A DNA stretch of 8,142 bases from JBJKPP01 sp046706145 (GTDB taxonomy: Bacteria; Bacteroidota; Ignavibacteria; Ignavibacteriales; Ignavibacteriaceae), in contig JBJKPP010000051.1 of the NCBI GenBank assembly GCA_046706145.1, positions 1 through 8,142 on the forward strand, written 5' to 3'. A model generated the notes under the pieces. It made no database searches, was not told the origin of the DNA, and saw only the letters and a list, made by a program, of their open reading frames with translations. The position numbers were made by a program, and so were the translations under genes. Every line of letters starts with the position of its first letter. The first letter of the stretch is position 1. This document shows, piece after piece, positions 1 through 6,306 of this stretch.

Positions 1-1045
1 AAACCAGCAGCAATTATCTCAGAATCTACAGAATCTTGATAAACAGATTCAGCAAATGCAAAATTCGATGACGCAAAAAAATCAACTTCAAACTTTTAAG
101 AACATGATGAAAATAGTAGATAATTTAATTTCTTTATCGAAGCAGCAAGAAGATTTAAAGAATAAACAAGAGAATTCTGACCAAACCTTATCCTCGATGA
201 GAAGCGCCGCAGATAAACAGGATGAACTATCTAGAAATCTAGACAAGGTTATGCAGCAAATGTCCAACCTGTCTCAAAAGACATTTGCCATAAGTCCGGA
301 AATGGGTAAAGCTTTAGGCGATGCTAAGAAGAACATGAATAATTCTATTCAGTCTATTGTCAATAATAATTCACGCGAAGCAGTAGCAAGCCAGGAAGGC
401 TCAATGGAATCTTTAAACGAAGCAGCCTCAATGATGAAATTTGCAATGGAAGGAATGATGAAGGGCGGACAAGGGCAGGGAGGGTTTATGTCGCTAATGC
501 AGCAACTTCAGCAAATGGCTCAAAAACAAATGAATCTTAACAATCTTACCCAAATGCTGCAGCGGGGAGATCAAGGAAAATTAACTATGGAACAGCAAGC
601 TCAACTCCAAAGGCTGGCGGAACAGCAAGATTTAATTAGAAAATCATTAGACCAGTTAAATCGTGAAGCTAAGATGGCTGGTGAATCGAAGAGGATTCCC
701 GCAGATTTGAACGAAATTGGAAAAGATATGGAACAAGTTGTAACTGACATGAATACACAAAAATTAAATGATAATGTTATCCAAAGGCAGGAAAGAATTT
801 TATCAAGAATGCTTGAGGCTCAAAAATCTGTGTATGAAAAAGACTATGAAAGTAAAAGAGAGTCGGGTGTTGGAGTAGATGTTGTTAGAAAATCGCCTGC
901 AGAGTTGAACCTTTCAAACGATAACTCAAATGAGCAAATAGTTGATGAATTAAATAAGGCTGTTCAGGAAGGTTATACTAGAGATTATCAGGAGCTTATC
1001 AGAAAATATTTTGAAACTCTGCAAAAACAAAATGTAAGTAAGTAA
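1..1045 (+). CDS. C-terminal part of a Q-rich coiled-coil protein, probably DUF4175 family (5' end outside window)
   Basis: The frame is open from base 2, so the gene begins upstream; a Met codon at 56 is internal. The window holds 347 residues ending at TAA 1043-1045. The visible part is almost entirely polar and helix-forming, rich in Gln, Met, Asn and Lys, with no membrane segment. A short Gly-rich patch (MKGGQGQGGF, about 460-490) separates two predicted coiled coils. The C-terminal third carries RLAEQQDLIRKSLDQL, RQERILSRMLEAQ, RESGVGVDVVRKSP and GYTRDYQELIRKYFE. I recognise these as typical of the soluble C-terminus of DUF4175-type proteins in Bacteroidota and relatives, whose N-terminus is membrane-anchored. 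The family has no established function. The assignment rests on remembered motif resemblance. A generic coiled-coil envelope protein is the alternative. Confidence 0.65.
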   Translation, partial: NQQQLSQNLQNLDKQIQQMQNSMTQKNQLQTFKNMMKIVDNLISLSKQQEDLKNKQENSDQTLSSMRSAADKQDELSRNLDKVMQQMSNLSQKTFAISPEMGKALGDAKKNMNNSIQSIVNNNSREAVASQEGSMESLNEAASMMKFAMEGMMKGGQGQGGFMSLMQQLQQMAQKQMNLNNLTQMLQRGDQGKLTMEQQAQLQRLAEQQDLIRKSLDQLNREAKMAGESKRIPADLNEIGKDMEQVVTDMNTQKLNDNVIQRQERILSRMLEAQKSVYEKDYESKRESGVGVDVVRKSPAELNLSNDNSNEQIVDELNKAVQEGYTRDYQELIRKYFETLQKQNVSK

Positions 1046-1153
1046 TTCTATCCGCTTCTTTAGAAATCATTTTCAGATTGCATAGATTGAAGAGTACCAT
1101 TTTGTCTTCCTGAGTCGAAAAAGCTTTTTATTTTCCAAAGTACTAGCTCTCCC

Positions 1154-1166
1154 CAATTCTGAATTG
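1154..1166. repeat. 13-bp perfect palindrome, possible operator or enhancer half-sites
   Basis: CAATTC-T-GAATTG has perfect 6-base arms around one central base. If the sigma-54-like promoter at 1331 is real, this lies roughly 190-200 bases upstream of its start, within the range where NtrC-type activators bind. The function is inference, since short AT-rich palindromes also occur by chance. Confidence 0.3.
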
Positions 1167-1174
1167 ACAACCTT

Positions 1175-1200
1175 TTCAAGCAATAGTTCACATTGCTGAA
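1175..1200. repeat. Inverted repeat with 6-bp perfect arms, extendable to 9 bp
   Basis: AGCAAT (1179-1184) and ATTGCT (1192-1197) are perfect arms around a 7-base loop. Bulging A1178 extends the stem by TTC (1175-1177) pairing with GAA (1198-1200). No T-run follows, so it is a poor terminator. It lies beside the 1154-1166 palindrome and could be part of a protein-binding region. Confidence 0.3.
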
Positions 1201-1330
1201 TGAATAATTAACACTCCTTGTACTACCTAACTTATCGATAAAAATGCGTGAATTTTGAAATATTTACAGACGCTAAATTTGCTTACCTCAACAAAATAAC
1301 TGAATCAAACAATTTGTATTAATCTAATAC

Positions 1331-1346
1331 TGGCACAGGATTTGAC
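1331..1346 (+). promoter_or_regulatory. Sigma-54-like (-24/-12) promoter
   Basis: TGGCACAGGATTTGAC matches the consensus TGGCACG-N4-TTGC. The -24 box TGGCAC is perfect. The GG (1332-1333) and the -12 G (1344) are separated by exactly 10 bases. The one serious mismatch is A instead of C at 1345. The predicted start is near 1357, giving a leader of about 98 bases before the GTG start. It precedes a gene for a sigma-54 activator, which raises the prior. Activity is inference. Confidence 0.45.
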
Positions 1347-1386
1347 TCAATATGAAATACTTTTTGTAACATAGAATGAACCTTAA

Positions 1387-1395
1387 TGCTATAAA
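1387..1395 (+). promoter_or_regulatory. Candidate extended -10 element (TGnTATAAA)
   Basis: TGC-TATAAA is a TGn extended -10 followed by a five-of-six match to TATAAT. The nearest -35-like sequence is TTGTAA (1364-1369), 20 bases away, which is too far for a classical pair but tolerable with an extended -10. It could give basal housekeeping-sigma transcription of the activator gene, starting near 1402. Confidence 0.35.
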
Positions 1396-1400
1396 AAGAA

Positions 1401-1415
1401 AGCTATTGTTTAGCT
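1401..1415 (+). repeat. Small leader inverted repeat (AGCTA/TAGCT)
   Basis: Perfect 5-base arms AGCTA (1401-1405) and TAGCT (1411-1415) enclose the loop TTGTT. It lies in the untranslated leader of the activator gene, downstream of the sigma-54-like promoter. It may be a weak RNA hairpin or chance. Confidence 0.25.
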
Positions 1416-1425
1416 GAAATAAATA

Positions 1426-1438
1426 TTAGAATTTCTAA
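1426..1438. repeat. 13-bp perfect palindrome just upstream of the activator ribosome binding site
   Basis: TTAGAA-T-TTCTAA has perfect 6-base arms around one central base. It ends five bases before the AAGGA ribosome binding site at 1444-1448. The single-base centre makes an RNA hairpin unlikely, so a dimeric protein site is the better reading. It is well placed for repression of the cassette, but this is unproven. Confidence 0.3.
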
Positions 1439-1454
1439 CAATTAAGGAATTGAA

Positions 1455-2837
1455 GTGGAAAAGTTGCTATTCATAATTGATGATGAAGTTACGGTCTCAA
1501 GACTCTTAGCACATTGGGCCAAGGAAAAATGGAATTACGATGTGGAGATTTTTGAGAGTGCTGAAGAAGCCATGGGAAAACTTCATCTAAAGCCAGATTT
1601 GATCCTGCTTGATATCATGCTTCCTGGAATGGATGGTATTTCAACATTGAGAAGAATTAAACAATATGATGAAAACTTGCCAGTAATAATATTATCAGGA
1701 CAAAACAGTATCGAAGTGGCAGTAGAAGCTCTTAGGTATGGAGCTTATGATTATTTCCCTAAGCCGATAGATTCTCAAAGGCTTGAAGCTGTAGCAAAGA
1801 ACGCAATTAAAAATTATGATTTGGCAAGAGAATTAGAGAACTTGAAAGAGAATGTCCAGAGAGAATATAGTTTTGATAATTTAATTTCTGCAGATAATAA
1901 AATGCAGGAAGTATTCAAACTAGTAACCAAGGTTTTGGATAACGACATCACAGTTTTGATTCATGGCGAAAGTGGTACTGGTAAAGAGTTAATCGCACGA
2001 GCTATCCATTTTAATGGTCATAGAAAGGATAAACCTTTTGTAGTAGTAAACTGTGCTTCCATTCCACGCGAATTATTGGAAAGCGAACTCTTTGGGCACG
2101 AAAGAGGTTCTTTTACCGGAGCTCATCAAAGGAAATTAGGAAAGTTTGAAGTTGCACGAGGTGGAACTTTATTTCTCGATGAAGTTGGTGAACTAGAGAT
2201 GCTTCTTCAAGCAAAACTTCTTAGAGTTATTCAGGAAAAAGAATTTGAAAGAGTCGGCGGGACGGAAGTAATAAAAACAGATGTTAGAATAATTTCCGCT
2301 ACGAATAGAGACCTGAAAAAAGCTGTTGATGAAAAAGAATTTAGAGAAGATCTTTTCTATCGTCTTAATTCATTTCCTATTTACATACCTCCATTAAGAC
2401 AGAGAAAAGGTGATATATTAGTTCTGGCGCATCATTTTTTGGATACTTTTAACAAGAAATTAGGAAAAGACATAAAAGGTTTTTCTAAAAAGGCACTTAA
2501 ACTTATTTATGATTACAGTTGGCCAGGAAATATAAGAGAGATGGAAAATACGATTGAAAGGTGTTTAATAATTGCTGAAAAAGACGTAATTGACGTGGAT
2601 GATCTGCCGCCTCACTTGAAATCGGCTGAGCCTATATATGATGATTATGATGGTGGATTTTTTCCAGAAAATGAAATTATACCCTTTGAAAAAATTAAAG
2701 AAGAATCAATAAAACACGCATTAAAAGTCACAAAGGGTAATATCGTTGAAGCAGCAAAAAAACTTCAGCTAGGTAGAGCTACTATATATAGACTGATGGA
2801 TAAGTACAATATTGAAAATCATTATTATCAGAGTTAG
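1455..2837 (+). CDS. NtrC-family sigma-54-dependent response regulator (REC-AAA+-Fis HTH)
   Basis: This 460-residue protein has the family's usual length and order. The receiver (about 3-120) has Asp9/Asp10, phospho-acceptor Asp53, Ser81 at the Thr/Ser switch position and Lys103. The AAA+ domain (about 142-375) shows Walker A GESGTGKE (171-178), the sigma-54 loop as GSFTGA (218-223, Ser for the common Ala), Walker B GGTLFLDE (236-243), an FREDLFYRL arginine-finger region and the WPGNIREMEN sensor II motif (356-365). The Fis-type helix-turn-helix lies at about 422-452. The start is GTG 1455, preceded by AAGGA at 1444-1448; an ATG further in would cut into the receiver. When phosphorylated it should oligomerise, bind upstream sites and use ATP to open sigma-54 promoters. 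No cognate histidine kinase is nearby, so the signal and regulon are unknown. The next gene follows within 11 bases. Confidence 0.95.
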   Translation: MEKLLFIIDDEVTVSRLLAHWAKEKWNYDVEIFESAEEAMGKLHLKPDLILLDIMLPGMDGISTLRRIKQYDENLPVIILSGQNSIEVAVEALRYGAYDYFPKPIDSQRLEAVAKNAIKNYDLARELENLKENVQREYSFDNLISADNKMQEVFKLVTKVLDNDITVLIHGESGTGKELIARAIHFNGHRKDKPFVVVNCASIPRELLESELFGHERGSFTGAHQRKLGKFEVARGGTLFLDEVGELEMLLQAKLLRVIQEKEFERVGGTEVIKTDVRIISATNRDLKKAVDEKEFREDLFYRLNSFPIYIPPLRQRKGDILVLAHHFLDTFNKKLGKDIKGFSKKALKLIYDYSWPGNIREMENTIERCLIIAEKDVIDVDDLPPHLKSAEPIYDDYDGGFFPENEIIPFEKIKEESIKHALKVTKGNIVEAAKKLQLGRATIYRLMDKYNIENHYYQS

Positions 2838-2848
2838 GAGAATGATTT

Positions 2849-3223
2849 ATGGAATTTGAAAAAGATATAAAAGGTGATATTTTAATTGAATCAGTGAATC
2901 TTTCGAGAGCTACAATGAAAGAAGCTGAGGAATTCAAGAATATACTCGAAGATGATATCTCAAGAGGATGGAAGAAAATTTTAGTTGATCTTTCTGGCTG
3001 TGAATTTATAGATTCAACCTTTTTGGGTGTTCTGGTTATCTCCTTGAAGAGAGTTACAGCCAAAGCAGGAGACATGAAATTAGTTGGGTTTCAACCCGGG
3101 GTTAAATCTATGTTTGAACTTACAAGAATGTACCGAGTTTTCGAATCTTACCCAACCAGAGAGAAAGCGCTGCAAAGTTACCAGAGAAGTAAAGAAAAAG
3201 AATCGAAAACTGCGCATTCTTAA
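2849..3223 (+). CDS. STAS-domain anti-sigma factor antagonist (RsbV/SpoIIAA-like)
   Basis: This 124-residue cytoplasmic protein is close to the usual length for single-domain antagonists. The core motif VDLSGCEFIDSTFLGVLV (46-63) places Ser56 where SpoIIAA and RsbV are phosphorylated. The Gly usual after DST/DSS is Phe58, a variant I believe occurs in some STAS proteins. The C-terminal FQPGVKSMFELTRMYRVFE (81-99) is the usual helix segment, followed by a charged tail rich in Lys and Glu. In partner switching, the unphosphorylated form binds an RsbW-like kinase and frees its target, while the kinase inactivates it at this Ser. The next gene encodes the likely opposing phosphatase. The AGGAG ribosome binding site (2836-2840) overlaps the upstream stop codon, indicating co-transcription with the sigma-54 activator. 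No kinase partner is in the window. Confidence 0.88.
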   Translation: MEFEKDIKGDILIESVNLSRATMKEAEEFKNILEDDISRGWKKILVDLSGCEFIDSTFLGVLVISLKRVTAKAGDMKLVGFQPGVKSMFELTRMYRVFESYPTREKALQSYQRSKEKESKTAHS

Positions 3224-3241
3224 AAAAATTATGAGAGTTAG

Positions 3242-4804
3242 ATGGGCGCCAATGACCAAAAATCTATTTTAGTAATCGATGATGATAAAACCGTTAGGAG
3301 GCTACTCAGTTTCAACTTAGGCAAAAATGGATATAAAACGTACGAAGCTGAATCAGCGTTTGAGGGTTTCAATTACCTTAATCAGAACAGGATAGATTTG
3401 GTTTTATGTGATGTCAAAATGAACGATATGGACGGTTTCTCATTTTGCAAGCAAGTTAGAAATAACCAGAACCATAAAACACTCCCTTTCATTTTCGTTA
3501 CAGCTAATAACTCAATAGAATACAGAAATCAGGCTCTTGAAGTTGGGGGCGATGATTTTATTTCAAAACCATTCAACGTTGAAGAACTTGTTATTAAAGT
3601 AAAATCTTTAGTTAGACGTACTGAGATTTACAAAGCGTACGTAACAAAACAAAATTTTCAGAATTTTTCTTCAAAGACACCTAAAGTCTTAATTATAGAT
3701 GACGATATTTCGATTGCCAAAATTTATCAGTTCAGTCTAAAAAAATCAGGTATTGACTGTGAATTTGCATTGAACGCGGAACAAGGCTTCAAACTAGCAA
3801 AAGAAATTCGTCCGGATTTGATTATCTCAGATATAGTTATGCCGGATATAAGTGGCTTTGATTTTAGGAAGATGCTCTTAAATGATCAGGAACTTAATTC
3901 AACTCCCTTTATTTTTCTCACTTCAAAAGAAGAAGAAAAAGATATTCTGGAAGGCTATGAGTTGGGTGTTAATGATTATGTTGTAAAAACTAATGGGCCA
4001 AATGTGTTGACGGCAAAAGTGAAATCAATTATAAAAAATTATAGAAATGAAAAACAAAAATTAGTTTCCGAACTTAACAATGCAGCGGATTCAATGCGTG
4101 TTAAAGTGATTCCTGATACTAACCCACTCTTTGAGGGATATCAAATAAACTTCCGGCACCAGAGTTTTCAAGATATTCCTGGTGGGGATTTTATCGATTT
4201 TATACAATTAGATAAATCTAACTTAGCAGTTATACTTGGTGATGTAATGGGTAAAAAATGGGGTGCGTGGTATTTTGCGATTGCTTATGCTGGCTATATT
4301 AGAAGTGCAGTTAGGTTAGCCCTCAAATCTGCTGAAGAGTATTCACCAAGCAAGATTCTTCAAAATGTAAACCAATCAGTTTATGAAGATTCCAAAATAT
4401 CCGAAGTGTTCACAACGTTATCCATAGTTATAATTAATAATGACAATGGAATATTAAAATATTCAGGTGCGGGTGATCTTCCAATCTTTGTAAAAAGAAA
4501 TGAAGAAAATAAAGTAACCAAGTTGAAATCGGAGGGATTGTTATTAGGTTTTGCGCTGGATGGAGAATACAATGATAAAATATTGAAACTAAAAACCAAA
4601 GATTTAATATATATGCTCACGGACGGGATAGTAGAATCCCGCAACAAGGAAGGCGTAGCTTTCGGTGAAACTAATTTTGAGAAGCTTATAAACGAAATTG
4701 GGACGGAGAAAGTTGAAGCCGATCAAGTTATGTCTCATATCAAGACATTTACCTCGGATTTTTTTGATGATGATGTTAGCATTATAACAATAAAAAGAAA
4801 TTGA
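3242..4804 (+). CDS. Tandem-receiver PP2C (SpoIIE/RsbU-type) serine phosphatase, REC-REC-PPM
   Basis: This 520-residue protein has three parts. Receiver 1 (about 8-125) has DDD (13-15), Asp57, Thr87 and Lys109. Receiver 2 (about 147-265) has DDD (153-155), Asp197, Thr227 and Lys249, but Thr follows the Lys where Pro is usual. A charged helical linker (265-285) leads to the phosphatase domain. Its metal-binding and catalytic motifs are GGDFIDF (314-320), GDVMGKKWGAW (333-343), YSGAGDLPIF (407-416), LTDGIVESRN (459-468) and DDDVSII (509-515). All phosphatase aspartates appear intact, so it should be active on phosphoserine; the adjacent STAS protein is the obvious substrate. Both receivers look phosphorylatable, so two inputs may be integrated. 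It starts 18 bases after the STAS gene with only a modest GAGAG ribosome binding site (3233-3237). No membrane segment is seen. Confidence 0.92.
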   Translation: MGANDQKSILVIDDDKTVRRLLSFNLGKNGYKTYEAESAFEGFNYLNQNRIDLVLCDVKMNDMDGFSFCKQVRNNQNHKTLPFIFVTANNSIEYRNQALEVGGDDFISKPFNVEELVIKVKSLVRRTEIYKAYVTKQNFQNFSSKTPKVLIIDDDISIAKIYQFSLKKSGIDCEFALNAEQGFKLAKEIRPDLIISDIVMPDISGFDFRKMLLNDQELNSTPFIFLTSKEEEKDILEGYELGVNDYVVKTNGPNVLTAKVKSIIKNYRNEKQKLVSELNNAADSMRVKVIPDTNPLFEGYQINFRHQSFQDIPGGDFIDFIQLDKSNLAVILGDVMGKKWGAWYFAIAYAGYIRSAVRLALKSAEEYSPSKILQNVNQSVYEDSKISEVFTTLSIVIINNDNGILKYSGAGDLPIFVKRNEENKVTKLKSEGLLLGFALDGEYNDKILKLKTKDLIYMLTDGIVESRNKEGVAFGETNFEKLINEIGTEKVEADQVMSHIKTFTSDFFDDDVSIITIKRN

Positions 4805-4810
4805 TAACAC

Positions 4811-4829
4811 AAAGGTAATTTACTTTTTT
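4811..4829 (+). terminator. Weak AT-rich hairpin with T-run after the regulatory cassette
   Basis: AAAGGTA (4811-4817) can pair with TACTTTT (4821-4827), including one G-T pair, around a 3-base loop. The T-run ends at 4829. It begins seven bases after the phosphatase stop codon, where a terminator would be expected. The stem is AT-rich and probably unstable, so it may only attenuate read-through into the following small gene. Confidence 0.25.
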
Positions 4830-4857
4830 GCAAATTCTTTTTATGTTGGCATCATAG

Positions 4858-4865
4858 AAGGAGGG
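4858..4865 (+). promoter_or_regulatory. Strong Shine-Dalgarno sequence (AAGGAGGG)
   Basis: AAGGAGGG is almost fully complementary to the 16S rRNA tail and sits four bases before the ATG at 4870. It is the best ribosome binding site in the window. It fixes the start of the small membrane protein and supports that protein being real. Confidence 0.8.
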
Positions 4866-4869
4866 TATT

Positions 4870-5127
4870 ATGAAGGGTGATGTCACCAGAAAGGGGGCAG
4901 ACTTTTTATCTTTTCAAGAGGTGTTTTTCAATTCTTTCAAGAGTGGAGTAGCCGGGTTTGTTGTTTTTATAACCTTGTCCATTGCCACAAGATTTGTTGA
5001 TTCTATTTTTTTTGAAAGCAGTCACCATTTTGTAGTAATGGAATTATGGGATTTGTTGTTAGGTGTTTTATGCTTTGCTCTAGTATTTACTTTCAAGTTT
5101 TTGGAGCGGTACCAAAAAATTAAGTAG
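4870..5127 (+). CDS. Small two-helix membrane protein of unknown function
   Basis: I do not recognise this 85-residue protein. Two hydrophobic segments stand out: about 27-44 (VAGFVVFITLSIATRF) and about 58-80 (ELWDLLLGVLCFALVFTFKF). A short polar loop, DSIFFESSHHF, joins them and contains two adjacent His. The N-terminus is hydrophilic and basic, and the tail is basic (LERYQKIK), so the positive-inside rule puts both ends in the cytoplasm with the loop outside. No signal-peptide cleavage site is apparent. The gene is translated from a very strong ribosome binding site and lies 65 bases after the phosphatase gene, with a weak hairpin between, so it may be read through from that operon or transcribed separately. 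Its stop codon is two bases from the convergent prfA stop. Confidence 0.75.
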   Translation: MKGDVTRKGADFLSFQEVFFNSFKSGVAGFVVFITLSIATRFVDSIFFESSHHFVVMELWDLLLGVLCFALVFTFKFLERYQKIK

Positions 5128-5129
5128 TT

Positions 5130-6209
5130 TTACACATCGGTACTCATCTGTAATTTTTCTGTTCGGTCAGCTATTTTAAGCTGTTCGATAAGTTCGTCTA
5201 ATTCACCTTCAATTATATGCGACAGGTTATAAAGGGTCAAATTGATTCGGTGATCTGTTATGCGGTTTTGTGGAAAGTTGTACGTCCTAATCTTTTCACT
5301 TCTATCGCCTGTTCTTACCATGGATTTCCTTTTAGCAGAAATCTCTTGATTCTGTTTTTTAAGTTCCATGTCGTATAACCTTGCCTTGAGAACTTTCAAT
5401 GCCTTTTGTCTATTTTTTAACTGTGATCTTTCATCTTGGCATTGTACAACAGTACCTGTTGGGATATGAGTTATTCTAATTGCCGTCTCAACTTTATTAA
5501 CATTTTGACCGCCGGCTCCGCCGGCTCTGTAAACATCAATTTTCAAATCGGCAGGATCAATATCAATTTGCACATCTTCTGCTTCAGGCAGAACAGCTAC
5601 AGATGCAGCAGAAGTATGGACTCTGCCGCTGCCTTCTGTTTCAGGTACTCTTTGCACTCTATGTACACCGCTTTCAAACTTTAGGTCTGCAAAAACACTC
5701 TTGCCACTTATAGAGAAAACAACTTCTTTGATTCCACCCAAACCAGTGTCGTTTATATCTATAAGTTCAGTTTTCCAACCTTTAATTTCTGCATACCTGC
5801 TGTACATTCTAAAAAGGTCGTTGGCAAATAGAGCTGCTTCCTCTCCGCCAGTGCCTGCTCTAATTTCCATTATAACGTCCTTGTCATCGTCTTTATCCTT
5901 TGGAAGCAATAAGATTTTTATTTGCTCTTCAAGGGTGTCTCTTTTCTGTCCCAGTTCGCTAAGTTCTTCTTCGGCAATTTCAGCCAGTTCTTTATCGTTT
6001 CCTGACTCGATAATTTTTTTATTTTCGTCTATATCTTTAATTATTTTTGAATAATGATTGTACGAGTTCACAATTTCTTCTAAATCGCTTCTTTCCTTGC
6101 TTAAACTTATAAGTTTCTCTCTATTCGAAAGATTTTCGGGATCAGCAAGCTGTTGATTAATGTTATCGTATTTTTCTTTTATTTTTCCTAATCTTTCTAA
6201 TAAGTCCAT
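5130..6209 (-). CDS. prfA: Peptide chain release factor 1 (RF1)
   Basis: The 359-residue protein is the normal RF1 length. It recognises UAA and UAG in the ribosomal A site and triggers peptidyl-tRNA hydrolysis. The N-terminal coiled-coil domain spans about 1-105. The codon-recognition loop has PET at 189-191, the P-x-T form that marks RF1 rather than the SPF of RF2. It is followed by GRVHTSAASVAVLPE (195-209). The catalytic GGQ is at 233-235 within RAGGAGGQNVNKVETA, and Gln235 is the residue methylated by PrmC. The C-terminal motif RTGDRSEKIRTYNFPQNRITDHR is intact. The start is the ATG at 6209; upstream only a weak purine-rich stretch serves as ribosome binding site. prmC, often next to prfA, is absent downstream. 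The gene is convergent with the small membrane-protein gene and divergent from ispH. Confidence 0.97.
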   Translation of the reverse strand: MDLLERLGKIKEKYDNINQQLADPENLSNREKLISLSKERSDLEEIVNSYNHYSKIIKDIDENKKIIESGNDKELAEIAEEELSELGQKRDTLEEQIKILLLPKDKDDDKDVIMEIRAGTGGEEAALFANDLFRMYSRYAEIKGWKTELIDINDTGLGGIKEVVFSISGKSVFADLKFESGVHRVQRVPETEGSGRVHTSAASVAVLPEAEDVQIDIDPADLKIDVYRAGGAGGQNVNKVETAIRITHIPTGTVVQCQDERSQLKNRQKALKVLKARLYDMELKKQNQEISAKRKSMVRTGDRSEKIRTYNFPQNRITDHRINLTLYNLSHIIEGELDELIEQLKIADRTEKLQMSTDV

Positions 6210-6268
6210 TTTTCAATAATTAATCTTTTTTGGCGCTTCAAAGTTAATAAATATTCTTGTATGAAATA

Positions 6269-6274
6269 ATTATA
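6269..6274 (-). promoter_or_regulatory. Candidate -10 box for prfA
   Basis: On the minus strand this reads TATAAT, a perfect -10 hexamer, 59 bases upstream of the prfA start. No good -35 is found at 16-18 bases; the 17-base position reads GGGCAA. In such AT-rich DNA the match could be chance. Confidence 0.35.
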
Positions 6275-6306
6275 TAGTGATTTTTCAAACATTGCCCGCA
6301 GATTTA

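Larger units (their letters stand above)
1046..1454. other. 409-base intergenic region, promoter and leader of the regulatory cassette
   Basis: No credible coding frame is seen on either strand. The stretch is AT-rich. It contains two palindromes in its first half (1154-1166, 1175-1200), a sigma-54-like promoter (1331-1346), an extended -10 element (1387-1395) and two short inverted repeats just before the ribosome binding site (1401-1415, 1426-1438). No GC-rich hairpin followed by a T-run is visible after the upstream gene's stop, so how that gene terminates is unclear. Confidence 0.7.

Noticed and set aside
1118..1129. AAAAAGCTTTTT palindrome followed by T-rich DNA, as a terminator for the upstream gene
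   Set aside because: The two arms abut with no loop and the stem is almost all A-T, so it cannot form a useful RNA hairpin as written.
1274..1281. TAAATTTG, a match to the Bacteroidetes -7 box TAnnTTTG
   Set aside because: A TTTTG lies upstream but the 16-base gap is short for that promoter type, and the organism's ribosome binding sites suggest it is not a classical Bacteroidia. It remains a weak alternative.
2782..3075. 97-residue minus-strand open frame across the activator/STAS junction
   Set aside because: It lies antisense to two well-supported genes with clear domains and lacks any recognisable motif or ribosome binding site.
3084..3272. 62-residue plus-strand open frame overlapping the STAS and phosphatase genes
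   Set aside because: It is an out-of-frame shadow: basic, without domain features, and overlapping two real genes.
4381..4810. Minus-strand open frames at 4381-4647 and 4604-4810
   Set aside because: They are antisense to the conserved phosphatase domain and show no features of their own.
4846..4861. TTGGCA before the small membrane gene as a second sigma-54 promoter
   Set aside because: The position of the -12 box holds AAGG of the ribosome binding site instead of TTGC, so only half the promoter matches.
5436..6054. Two plus-strand open frames within prfA (5436-5684 and 5701-6054)
   Set aside because: They are antisense to RF1, whose motifs are intact along the full length. Their Ser-rich composition is what the reverse complement of acidic/Glu-rich codons gives.
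5130..6209. Release factor 2 or a GGQ-only rescue factor (ArfB-like)
   Set aside because: The PxT motif is PET rather than SPF, and the full-length codon-recognition domain is present, which fits RF1.
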